Below, one piece after another: positions 32,900-41,395 of a stretch of DNA of 64,000 nt; position 1 is the first letter of the stretch; each line of letters starts with the position of its first letter. The stretch spans positions 1,488,001 to 1,552,000 of the forward strand of contig OY761615.1 of NCBI GenBank assembly GCA_963664845.1, given 5' to 3'. A program made the translations under genes and the position numbers. The notes beneath the pieces are model-generated. The model made no database searches. It was not told where the DNA came from and saw only the letters and a list, made by a program, of their open reading frames with translations. Source of the DNA: CAIYTF01 sp963664845. GTDB taxonomy: Bacteria > Bacteroidota > Ignavibacteria > Ignavibacteriales > Ignavibacteriaceae.

Positions 32900-35563
32900 C
32901 TACTTTGTTAGTGGCAACATGATCTGGAACTTGGCTCCCCCGTCTGAATTATTGGTTACGCGGATTTTCCCTTTGTGAGCTTCGATAAACCCTTTCGAAA
33001 TAGAGAGTCCGAGCCCTGTACCTCCTGCTTTGGCTGACGGATCACGGTAAAACTTCTGAAAAACCTTTGTCAATGAACCGGATGGAATTCCGGGCCCATT
33101 ATCTTTTATTGAAAGCACAGCATTTTCACTAATCTGATCATACACAATTTCGATAGATGTCCCTTCAGGCGTATATTCAATTGCATTATGAACTATGTTA
33201 ATAATCGCCTGTTGTAATAAGGCAAAATCAAACATAAACAATTCAGGTTCAACTTTCCAGTTAATCTGCAGTGTATGTCCTCTCAATTCCGGCGTCAACC
33301 TCGCAACAACAGAATTTAACAAATCCTCCATGGAGTTCCATTCGAGTTTTAACCGGACATTACCGGATTCGAGTCTCGCAATATCCAAAAAATTCTCAAC
33401 CAGCCTCAATAACCGTTCCGACGCCTTTGATATCTCTTCTGTCAAACCTGACAGGAAAGGTGCCTGTTTGATTGTAACACTCTCTTCAAGCGCACTTTTT
33501 GCGGTGATTATGGTAGTTATGGGTGTTTTCAGTTCATGCGAAATGGAATTAAATAGGGTGTTAAACAACTTTTCAGATTCTGCATGTAAAAGGGAACTCT
33601 TCGCCAGCTCATTCAAATGTTCACGTTCAACTGCATTGGCAACCTGCACCACAATGGTTGAAAGAAGCGACTCCTGTTCGAAAGTCAGTCGTACATCCCC
33701 CGGAGGAGCAATGATCACCACACCAAGACAACCGCGCAAACTGCCAAGTGGATAAAATATATAATCCGAGTTGGGGAGTGTTGAGGTAAATTTTCCTGCT
33801 TTATGATCATTGGTGAACACCCAATTTGCTATGTTCCATTCAGAATCATTAAGCTGGAACGAGCTGGACGGGTGTGTTTCAGGACTCAGCGTACCCTCAG
33901 GTGCGGCCAGAATTATGCTGGCTTTTGTTGAAAAGGTGATCTCGATATGCGAGCGGGCGATCTCAATTACATCATTTATCCCCGGAGCGGTCGAAAGGCT
34001 TTTGGCCAGATTGTATAATGCACTTGTCCTTATTTCCCTTTGCCGAAGGAAGCGCTGCTGCACTCTCAATTTGGATGCAAGCACCCCGGAAACCGAAGCA
34101 ACAATAAAAAACATTATCAGCATCAATACATCTTCAGTCTTGCTGATATGAAAAGTGCGAAGTGGGGGGATAAAAAAATAATCCCAGCAAACTGCACTCA
34201 TAATCGCCCCCAGCATTATCGGTCCAGGCCCCAACCCGAAAAGAGGAAGCAGGGTCATGAAAAACAGCAGCAATATTGAAACTGATTGATATGATATACT
34301 TGGTTGATGAAAGTAGATAGCCAAAATAGCGCAAGACAGTGTGCAGAACACGGCAGTGTATTGCCAGAGTGGTGATTGATTGAATCTGCTGAGTTTAAGC
34401 TTTTGTTTTTGATCGTCAGCAATTTTTTCACCTCCCACCATATAAATATCAATCTCACCTGACCTGCCAATGAGATTCCGGATAAACCTCCTTGATTCAA
34501 TCCAGGCAAGCAAACCCTGCGGACGGGATTTCCCCACAATTATTTGAGTGACGTTGTTTTCCCTGGCCACCCGTATCAAGGCTGAGATGATATCGGTATC
34601 CTGAATGGTGATGACCTCTGCACCGAGTTCTTTTGCCAAATTAAAATTCTGCAGTAAAAGTTCCTTCCCTTTTTCGGAAATGTGGGGATCATTATCAACA
34701 TATACGGCAATCCACGGAGCTTCAATAGAGTATGCCAGCCGCCGGGCCCATCTAAGCAGATTAGCTGAAAAAGGCGAGGTGCCGATGGCAACCATTAATC
34801 GCTGGCCCGATTTCCATGTTGTATTTATGCCTTTTTCGGATTTATAATCAAGCAAATCCTTATCAACATGTTCTGCCGTTAACCGCAATGCCATTTCACG
34901 CAGGGCCGTAAGATTGCCCTTTTTGAAGAAATTCTGAATGGCCAGTTTTGAGTTTTCTTTTGTATATACCTTCCCCTCGGCCAGCCGCTGCAAAAGTTCA
35001 TCGGGGGTTATATCAATTAATTCAATATCGTTAGCCCGTTCAAATACGGTATCAGACACTGTTTCGCGGATCTTCATTCCGGTTATCTCTTGCACTGTAT
35101 TCGCCCGGCTTTCAAGATGCTGTACATTTAAGGTCGTATATACATCAATACCATGGCTTAACAGTTCAAGCACATCCTGATAGCGTTTTGTATGCCGGCT
35201 TCCATCAATGTTAGTATGGGCAAGCTCGTCAACCAGAACAAGCTGTGGCCTGCGCGCCAAAATAGCATCCAAATTCATTTCCCTGAAGTGGGCTCCACGG
35301 TAAGTTATCTCTTTGAGAGGAATGACCTCCAACCCTTCAACAAGTTCTTCTGTTTCCGCTCTTTTGTGCGTTTCAACAACCCCAATAACAACTTCAATAC
35401 CCGCCTGCTTTGCTTTCCGGGCCGCCTCAAGCATTGCATAGGTTTTCCCTACCCCGGCGCACATGCCGAAAAATAGCCTTAAATGTCCCTCTTCACTCTC
35501 TTCTTTGGCTATGTGTTTCAGGAACTTGTCCGGATCAGGTCTTTGAAATTCTTCATTTTGCAT
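32900..35563 (-). CDS. kdpD: KdpD, potassium-responsive sensor histidine kinase
   Basis: This 887-residue full-length KdpD has an N-terminal KdpD domain with a Walker A-like segment (FFGMCAGVGKTYAML) to about residue 230, then a universal-stress-like domain at about 250-375. A DUF4118 block of four membrane helices at about 395-500 is followed by a GAF-like region, a HisKA domain with the phospho-accepting His in SISHELKTPITT near residue 670, and a HATPase domain with DNGPGIPSG and GTGLGLSI. It starts inside the end of kdpC (11-base overlap) and is followed by kdpE, so all six kdp genes form one unit. Confidence 0.95.
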   Translation of the reverse strand: MQNEEFQRPDPDKFLKHIAKEESEEGHLRLFFGMCAGVGKTYAMLEAARKAKQAGIEVVIGVVETHKRAETEELVEGLEVIPLKEITYRGAHFREMNLDAILARRPQLVLVDELAHTNIDGSRHTKRYQDVLELLSHGIDVYTTLNVQHLESRANTVQEITGMKIRETVSDTVFERANDIELIDITPDELLQRLAEGKVYTKENSKLAIQNFFKKGNLTALREMALRLTAEHVDKDLLDYKSEKGINTTWKSGQRLMVAIGTSPFSANLLRWARRLAYSIEAPWIAVYVDNDPHISEKGKELLLQNFNLAKELGAEVITIQDTDIISALIRVARENNVTQIIVGKSRPQGLLAWIESRRFIRNLIGRSGEIDIYMVGGEKIADDQKQKLKLSRFNQSPLWQYTAVFCTLSCAILAIYFHQPSISYQSVSILLLFFMTLLPLFGLGPGPIMLGAIMSAVCWDYFFIPPLRTFHISKTEDVLMLIMFFIVASVSGVLASKLRVQQRFLRQREIRTSALYNLAKSLSTAPGINDVIEIARSHIEITFSTKASIILAAPEGTLSPETHPSSSFQLNDSEWNIANWVFTNDHKAGKFTSTLPNSDYIFYPLGSLRGCLGVVIIAPPGDVRLTFEQESLLSTIVVQVANAVEREHLNELAKSSLLHAESEKLFNTLFNSISHELKTPITTIITAKSALEESVTIKQAPFLSGLTEEISKASERLLRLVENFLDIARLESGNVRLKLEWNSMEDLLNSVVARLTPELRGHTLQINWKVEPELFMFDFALLQQAIINIVHNAIEYTPEGTSIEIVYDQISENAVLSIKDNGPGIPSGSLTKVFQKFYRDPSAKAGGTGLGLSISKGFIEAHKGKIRVTNNSDGGAKFQIMLPLTK

Positions 35564-36149
35564 AGCGCATACTCAATTCATCAAGTGCAATATTCAATTT
35601 ATTCACATTAATAAATTTACCGTTATTTGTGTTAAAAAAGGAATTTTCCGAGAGCCCATCAATCAGCCAATCAAGCTCGGCAACAGCGTCAGCGGATAAA
35701 TTCCGCTCTTTGGCAATTTTCCCGACCTGTAGTTTTGCACCCTCTGCTGTTATATGCGGATCAACGCCGCTTCCTGAAGCAAACAACATCTCGCTGGGAA
35801 TGGTGTCATCCTCCAAGAGCTCATTTTCGGTTCTGAATTGCTGTCTTCTGGCAACGAATTTGTTTTGGAGATCTTTGCTCGTCCAGCTTAGATTGCTCGC
35901 ACCTGAAGGCAAGGGGTTATTGTCAATGGCAGAAGGACGCGACCGGAAGTATTTTCTTGAACTGAAACCTTGCCCAATGAGTTCTGAGCCTACTACGGCA
36001 TTGTTTTTTATGATCAGGCTGCCTTCTGCTTTATGGTTAAAGAACACTTTTCCAATGCCATAGACAAGGAATGTATATACACCCCCGCATAGCAGAGTGG
36101 CTGCCAAATAAATTTTAATGCTGTCTGTAATTAATAATTTTACCTTCAT
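35553..36149 (-). CDS. kdpC: KdpC, potassium-transporting ATPase subunit C
   Basis: This 198-residue protein has one N-terminal membrane helix (IYLAATLLCGGVYTFLVYGIG) and a periplasmic domain with the KdpC hallmarks SELIGQGFSSRKYFRSRPSA and ASGSGVDPHITAEGA. It stabilises the KdpA-KdpB complex. It lies 9 bases after kdpB and overlaps kdpD. Confidence 0.95.
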   Translation of the reverse strand: MKVKLLITDSIKIYLAATLLCGGVYTFLVYGIGKVFFNHKAEGSLIIKNNAVVGSELIGQGFSSRKYFRSRPSAIDNNPLPSGASNLSWTSKDLQNKFVARRQQFRTENELLEDDTIPSEMLFASGSGVDPHITAEGAKLQVGKIAKERNLSADAVAELDWLIDGLSENSFFNTNNGKFINVNKLNIALDELSMRYAK

Positions 36150-36158
36150 CTTAACACC

Positions 36159-38270
36159 TTATACCAGGTTTAATATAACAAGCAGGATGTCGATTAGTTT
36201 AATTCCAATGAATGGAACCAGTAAACCGCCCAACCCATAGACTAATAGATTCTTTTTCAATAAGACATCAGCACCTTCTGCCCGGTATTTCACACCCCGC
36301 AATGCAATTGGCACCAGCAGAACTATGATTATGGCATTGAATATTACGGCGCTCAAAATTGCACTTTGCGGATTATGCAAATTCATAATGTTCAATATCG
36401 AAAGAGGACCATTTATTCCATTGGTTGCAAAAAGTGATACCGCAATTGCAGGAATGATGGCAAAATATTTGGAAACATCGTTGGCTATGCTGAATGTTGT
36501 CAATGCACCGCGCGTCATAAGCAATTGCTTTCCTATTTCGACAACTTCAATAAGCTTTGTTGGATTACTGTCGAGATCGATCATGTTTCCTGCCTCACGT
36601 GCAGCCTGTGTTCCGCTGTTCATTGCTATGCCAACATCCGCCTGCGCCAGCGCCGGCGCATCATTGGTGCCATCACCAATCATTCCCACCATTTTCCCGC
36701 CTGACTGCTCTTCGCGTATACGCTTCAGTTTATCTTCTGGTTTTGCCTCCGCGAGAAAATCATCAACCCCGGCCTCGGCAGCAATTGCCGTTGCCGTCAG
36801 GATATTATCGCCGGTTATCATCACCGTTTTTATTCCCATACGCCGGAGTTGGGCAAATCGTTCCTTGATCCCGCCCTTTACAATGTCTTTCAATTGTATC
36901 ACGCCCAGAATTCTCTTGTTCTCAACAACAAGAAGCGGTGTGCCTCCTTCCATTGCTATATCAACCCCAATCATCTGCGTATAATGGAAATCACTTGAAT
37001 CGGCATCAGACCTGGCTGCATCAAGATTGAGATATTTCTTAATAGCCTCTATCGATCCTTTTCGAATGATCCTTTCAGGTGAATTTTCCACGGCCCTTAT
37101 ATTCACTCCGCTCATTCGTGATTGTGCGCTGAAAGGCACAAATTGGGCACCAAGTTCATGTATGTTGTGCTCTCGGATATTAAACCTTTCTTTAGCAAGC
37201 ACCACTATCGACCGCCCTTCGGGGGTTTCATCGGCAAGCGATGCAAGTTGCGCTGCATTGGCCAGATATTCCTCAGTGATATTGGGTGCAGGTATAAATT
37301 CAGTTGCCATCCGGTTTCCAAGTGTAATGGTTCCTGTTTTATCGAGCATCAAAACATCAATATCCCCGGCAGCTTCCACCGCGCGTCCACTCATTGCAAT
37401 CACATTATGCTGCAGCAACCTGTCCATACCGCTTATGCCGATAGCGCTCAACAGTCCGCCAATAGTAGTCGGGATCAGGCAAACAAGCAATGCTATCAAA
37501 ACCGGTACCGAGACAACCGAGACATCCTGCCCCATGGTATTTTGATAATAATTGAAAAAATACTTCATGGTTACCACAACGATGAGGAACACAATGGAAA
37601 GCCCGGCAAGCAGCACCGATAGAGCAATTTCATTCGGTGTTTTCTTTCGCTGCGCATTCTCCACAAGCGATATCATTTTATCTATGTACGTCTCTCCCGG
37701 ATTTGACGATACCTGGACAACAATTCTGTCGCTTAGCACAATCGTGCCACCCGTAACAGCGCTCCGGTCCCCTCCACTTTCCCTTATCACCGGGGCCGAC
37801 TCACCCGTTATGGCTGACTCATCAACGCTCGCAATGCCTTCAATAACTTCACCGTCCACGGGTATCACATCGCCCGCCTCACAAACAAACACATCACCCT
37901 TGCGCAAATCATTCGCCTGGACAATCACCTGTTTGTCGCCGATAAGTTGCTTTGCACTCATGTTGGTTCGCGATTTTCTCAAATTGTCCGCTTGGGCTTT
38001 CCCCCTGCCCTCTGCAACTGCTTCAGCAAAATTTGCAAAAAGCACCGTGAACCATAACCATATGGTGATCTGTACATTGAATTTCGAATAGTTTCCGCCG
38101 GTAATATCCATTATCGTTTGTACACTCGAGAGAACAGCGCCTATGCCCACAATAAAGATGACCGGGTTTTTTATCAGTGATCCCGGAGACAATTTTTTAA
38201 AAGAAAGCAAAACAGCATCTGCTGCAATTTTACCGGTTATTAATTTCGATTTTTTTTCTATACTGGACAT
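36159..38270 (-). CDS. kdpB: KdpB, P-type ATPase subunit B
   Basis: This 703-residue P-type ATPase carries the phosphorylation motif DKTGTIT, the TGES-type actuator (AITGESAPV), the hinge MIGDGTNDAPALAQADVG and membrane helices including VSVPVLIALLVCLIPTTIGGLL. It energises K+ transport through KdpA. It is six bases downstream of kdpA, and its length matches the family. Confidence 0.97.
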   Translation of the reverse strand: MSSIEKKSKLITGKIAADAVLLSFKKLSPGSLIKNPVIFIVGIGAVLSSVQTIMDITGGNYSKFNVQITIWLWFTVLFANFAEAVAEGRGKAQADNLRKSRTNMSAKQLIGDKQVIVQANDLRKGDVFVCEAGDVIPVDGEVIEGIASVDESAITGESAPVIRESGGDRSAVTGGTIVLSDRIVVQVSSNPGETYIDKMISLVENAQRKKTPNEIALSVLLAGLSIVFLIVVVTMKYFFNYYQNTMGQDVSVVSVPVLIALLVCLIPTTIGGLLSAIGISGMDRLLQHNVIAMSGRAVEAAGDIDVLMLDKTGTITLGNRMATEFIPAPNITEEYLANAAQLASLADETPEGRSIVVLAKERFNIREHNIHELGAQFVPFSAQSRMSGVNIRAVENSPERIIRKGSIEAIKKYLNLDAARSDADSSDFHYTQMIGVDIAMEGGTPLLVVENKRILGVIQLKDIVKGGIKERFAQLRRMGIKTVMITGDNILTATAIAAEAGVDDFLAEAKPEDKLKRIREEQSGGKMVGMIGDGTNDAPALAQADVGIAMNSGTQAAREAGNMIDLDSNPTKLIEVVEIGKQLLMTRGALTTFSIANDVSKYFAIIPAIAVSLFATNGINGPLSILNIMNLHNPQSAILSAVIFNAIIIVLLVPIALRGVKYRAEGADVLLKKNLLVYGLGGLLVPFIGIKLIDILLVILNLV

Positions 38271-38276
38271 AATTCC

Positions 38277-39971
38277 TCAAAACGTGCTATTTGAATTCAT
38301 CAGAAAATGCTCTAGAATGCCACTCAGAGATAATGCCGGGAAAAACGTGAGCGCACCTACTATTATTACAATACCAAACAACAACACACCAAATAACAGG
38401 GTATCCGTTCTGAATGAACCCGCTGTTTGTGGCGATATGTTTTTCTTCACCAGGCTGCCTGATATGGCCAGAACAGGAATAATAACGCCAAACCTGCCCA
38501 TGAACATCACCAGGGCAAGTGTTGCATTAAAGAACATATTATTGGCATTCAACCCCGCAAAGGCGCTTCCATTGTTCCCTGCTGCCGAAGAGTATGCGTA
38601 GAGTACTTCAGACAGCCCGTGTGGGCCTGTGTGCAGCATATTGCTTAACCCGGCCGGCAACATCACGCCTATGGCTGTAAATACCAATATCAGAACACTT
38701 GGCAGCAACACCCCCAATATGGTCCACTTTATTTCGTAAGCGTCCACTTTCTTTCCAAAATATTCAGGAGTCCTGCCAACCATCAGGCCGGCAATAAACA
38801 CAGTTAGAAGAATAAACAAGAACATACCATATAGCCCTGAGCCTACTCCACCGAACACTATTTCACCAAGTTGTATATTCAGCATTGCTATGGTTCCGCC
38901 GATTGGCGAAGCCGAACTTATCATGGAATTCACTGACCCATTGGAGGCACAGCTTGTTGCCACCGTCCACAAAACGGATTGAAACACACCAAAGCGCACT
39001 TCCTTCCCCTCAAGCATTGTTGCGCCATTAAATACCGGATTATGTTGTATCTCGCCCAGATAGCTAAATATCACGCCCAAAGAAAACACGGTAAGCATAA
39101 CTCCGTAAATTACCCAGGCGTGTTTCTTTGCACCGGTTATACGTCCGAATGCAAACACCATTGCTGCCGGTAACAATAGAATTGCGAGCACCTCAAGGAA
39201 ATTGGAAAGCGGTGTTGGGTTTTCAAACGGAAAGGCACTGTTTGTATTGAAAAATCCGCCGCCGTTGGTGCCCAATTGTTTAATTGCTATTTGTGAAGCC
39301 GCAGGACCAAGCGGTATGGTCTGCTGCGCCCCTTCAAGTGTTGTTGCCTGACTATATGAGCCAAATGACTGCACAACACCCTGAGACATCAGAACAACGG
39401 CAAACAGGATCGAGAGCGGCATAAGGATATAGAGAACGGCTTTGGTAATATCATTCCAGAAATTGCCAATTGTCTTACCTTGTCTTTCTTTCAATGCCCG
39501 TATCAGGGCAACCAGGACAGCAATTCCGGTTGCTGCACTTAGGAAATTTTGTACTGCCAGGGCAAACATCTGGGTAAAATAGCTCATGGTGGTTTCACCG
39601 CCATACGATTGCCAGTTTGTATTGGTAACAAAGCTCACTGCGGTATTTAGTGCCAGCCAAAATTCCACCCCGGAAAGGGATTGTGGATTAAACGGCAGGT
39701 ATTGTTGCATTAGCTGGAGGATAAGAACTACGAAAATACCGAGTATATTGAAGATGAACAGCGAGGCAGCATACTCTTTCCAGTTCATTTGCCGTGTGGC
39801 ATCAACGCGCAGAAAGCGGTAGATCAGGTTTTCCAGTTTGCCAAGTAATCGTACAGGCAAGTTGTTTTCGCCGTTGTATATTTTGCCGACCACATTACCA
39901 ATCAGGACGGCACCCACAGTAAGCGTGACAATGAAGATCAAAAACTGTATAACATCAAGAGAGTAATTCAT
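38277..39971 (-). CDS. kdpA: KdpA, potassium-binding channel-like subunit
   Basis: The ATG at 39971 (564 residues) follows an AGGAGA ribosome site; the frame start at 40001 overlaps kdpF and is not used. About ten membrane helices are visible, along with selectivity-filter-like loops (SFVTNTNWQSYGGETTMSY, LGTNGGGFFNTNSAFPFENP, ATSCASNGSVNSM, AAGNNGSAFAGLN). KdpA binds and translocates K+. It is preceded by kdpF. Confidence 0.96.
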   Translation of the reverse strand: MNYSLDVIQFLIFIVTLTVGAVLIGNVVGKIYNGENNLPVRLLGKLENLIYRFLRVDATRQMNWKEYAASLFIFNILGIFVVLILQLMQQYLPFNPQSLSGVEFWLALNTAVSFVTNTNWQSYGGETTMSYFTQMFALAVQNFLSAATGIAVLVALIRALKERQGKTIGNFWNDITKAVLYILMPLSILFAVVLMSQGVVQSFGSYSQATTLEGAQQTIPLGPAASQIAIKQLGTNGGGFFNTNSAFPFENPTPLSNFLEVLAILLLPAAMVFAFGRITGAKKHAWVIYGVMLTVFSLGVIFSYLGEIQHNPVFNGATMLEGKEVRFGVFQSVLWTVATSCASNGSVNSMISSASPIGGTIAMLNIQLGEIVFGGVGSGLYGMFLFILLTVFIAGLMVGRTPEYFGKKVDAYEIKWTILGVLLPSVLILVFTAIGVMLPAGLSNMLHTGPHGLSEVLYAYSSAAGNNGSAFAGLNANNMFFNATLALVMFMGRFGVIIPVLAISGSLVKKNISPQTAGSFRTDTLLFGVLLFGIVIIVGALTFFPALSLSGILEHFLMNSNSTF

Positions 39972-39982
39972 TTCATTCTCTC

Positions 39983-40066
39983 CTAAAATTTCTCTGGCCA
40001 AATGAGCGTATATACGAGATAGACCAGCACAAGAACGGCAGTTATTAACGAGATTATATCAAACAT
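39983..40066 (-). CDS. kdpF: KdpF, 27-residue membrane peptide
   Basis: A 28-codon frame from ATG at 40066 to TAG at 39983 encodes MFDIISLITAV, then LVLVYLVYTLIWPEKF, one membrane helix with the WPE(K/R)F-type end typical of KdpF. It lies 11 bases before kdpA and is the first gene of the operon. KdpF stabilises the KdpFABC complex. Confidence 0.9.
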   Translation of the reverse strand: MFDIISLITAVLVLVYLVYTLIWPEKF

Positions 40067-40194
40067 CGGATCATTTTCTTAATTAATTGATGGCTTTAAC
40101 ATATAGTATAATTTATAAAGCCGCTGTAAAGAGATGGGGCAGGGTTATAAGGATTATATAAAGAAATTTTTTAGACAAATACGAGAAGTTATTT

Positions 40195-40434
40195 ATGTGG
40201 ACAGATTCCGATCATATTCCGGCAATGCACCATTTTATCATACCTCGTTGTATGTGCGATAAATTGGAAAGTGCTGGTATTAAATCGGCTTTCAACGCCC
40301 CCTGTTTGGTAAAACAAAAAGAGAATGGGCTAATTAATTTTGGAAAATTGCCGATAAACTTTTCCGGGGAAGCTCTAGGAAAGGTGAGATTGGAGATTCA
40401 GGTCCGGGAAGGCATTATAACAAAACTTGCTTAA
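40195..40434 (+). CDS. Doubtful 79-codon ORF
   Basis: An ATG-initiated frame encodes a 79-residue peptide with no signal peptide and no recognisable domain. Its last codons read into the repeat at 40425 that duplicates the tRNA 3' end. No convincing ribosome site is seen. It may be a remnant of a mobile or horizontally acquired gene cut off at the repeat, or chance. Confidence 0.25.
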   Translation: MWTDSDHIPAMHHFIIPRCMCDKLESAGIKSAFNAPCLVKQKENGLINFGKLPINFSGEALGKVRLEIQVREGIITKLA

Positions 40435-40459
40435 TCAGACCTTTTCGCCGGTAGCGGGG
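40425..40459. repeat. Direct repeat of the tRNA-fMet 3' end and trailer (distal copy)
   Basis: This 35-bp stretch matches 41081-41115 at 33 of 35 positions (ACTTGC[T/A]TAATCAGACC, TTTTCGC[C/T]GGTAGCGGGG). The second copy lies over the tRNA 3' end and its trailer. It resembles an attachment-site duplication. Confidence 0.55.
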
Positions 40460-40599
40460 TTGTACCCTAAACAGGATTTTAGTCGTTCCGCTTGCGCAAC
40501 TTGAACCGCATTCCGAATGCTTTAAGAATGGAATTTATACCCAGAGTGCATTCCACAGAAATTGACATGAATTAATCGCGTCGCAAATGCGCCATGCCC

Positions 40600-40820
40600 C
40601 AAACCCGTTAGGGTTTGCACATTGGTAGCATTGATCATAACAAAGCAAATCACAACCCCGTTTAGGGGTTGCACATTGGTAGGCATTAATAAAAGAAAAA
40701 CATTCCACAACCCCGTCCAGGGGTTGAATATGCGTTGTCCTTTTGTAATATCGGCGATTCCCAAAAAAACATCACATCCGAAAAACATCACATCCAAATC
40801 CGTCAGGGTTTGCATATTGA
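40600..40820. repeat. Cluster of four short palindromic repeats (AACCCCGT-N-GGGGTT type)
   Basis: Four imperfect palindromes at about 40601-40620, 40653-40680, 40708-40732 and 40796-40820 share the core (A)AACCC(C)GT..(A)GGGGTTTG followed by CA/AATATTG-like bases, in the same orientation. Spacing is irregular (about 50-90 bases) and no cas gene is near, so this is a REP-like intergenic element and not a CRISPR. The rest of 40460-41080 shows no coding sequence; another inverted motif (CTCCCGCGGGGACGCGGGA) lies near 40975. Confidence 0.55.
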
Positions 40821-41063
40821 GGAGTCATCGACGAAGTGCCTCATCCCATGTGCGGAGCAATCTCACGATTTACGTCTATGAACAAAGTTTAATAAAGCAG
40901 AATTCTGCGCTTAATAAATTATGAAACAAGCAATCATTATGACTTGTTTTTAGGCTAAATTATGGAGATTGCTTCTCCCGCGGGGACGCGGGATCGCAAT
41001 GACTTAGTCTAAGTTATGCAACACCCACCACAGGCACTCACCCTGCGAGTAAACGTTTTAAAA

Positions 41064-41097
41064 TAAAAAAAGGTCTGACTACTTGCATAATCAGACC
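41064..41097 (-). terminator. Terminator of the initiator tRNA gene
   Basis: On the minus strand GGTCTGATTA, then a loop, then AGTCAGACC followed by TTTTTTTATTTT gives a stem and T-run just after the tRNA 3' end. Confidence 0.75.
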
Positions 41098-41104
41098 TTT
41101 TCGC

Positions 41105-41115
<11 letters not shown>
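41081..41115. repeat. Direct repeat over the tRNA-fMet 3' end (proximal copy)
   Basis: This is the second copy of the 35-bp repeat at 40425. It covers the last 11 bases of the tRNA (CCCCGCTACCA on the minus strand) and the adjoining trailer. It also overlaps the tRNA terminator, in which GGTCTGA and TCAGACC pair and a T-run follows near 41064-41071. Confidence 0.55.
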
Positions 41116-41180
<65 letters not shown>

Positions 41181-41395
41181 ATGTAATTTCTTGAGTTTTT
41201 CCGGGAAAATGTTCTCGGCGGGACTCCTTCCCGTATCAAAATTATTTAGACCCTAAATTACGATTTTTCCCGGCAATTAGCAAATTTATGTTTTAAATAA
41301 TTAGATGCCGGATTATTGTAGTACGAGTCACGAATTTCTGTTTGATTCCCGGGAATTCGCACCGCCCAACCGGGATTTGATCAAAAACGTGGTTC

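Noticed and set aside
40067..40194. Riboswitch upstream of kdp
   Set aside because: The leader is only about 130 bases and AT-rich; no conserved c-di-AMP or other riboswitch core was recognised.
40600..40820. CRISPR-like repeated units
   Set aside because: The units are short palindromes with variable spacing and changing flanks, only four copies, and no cas genes lie near.
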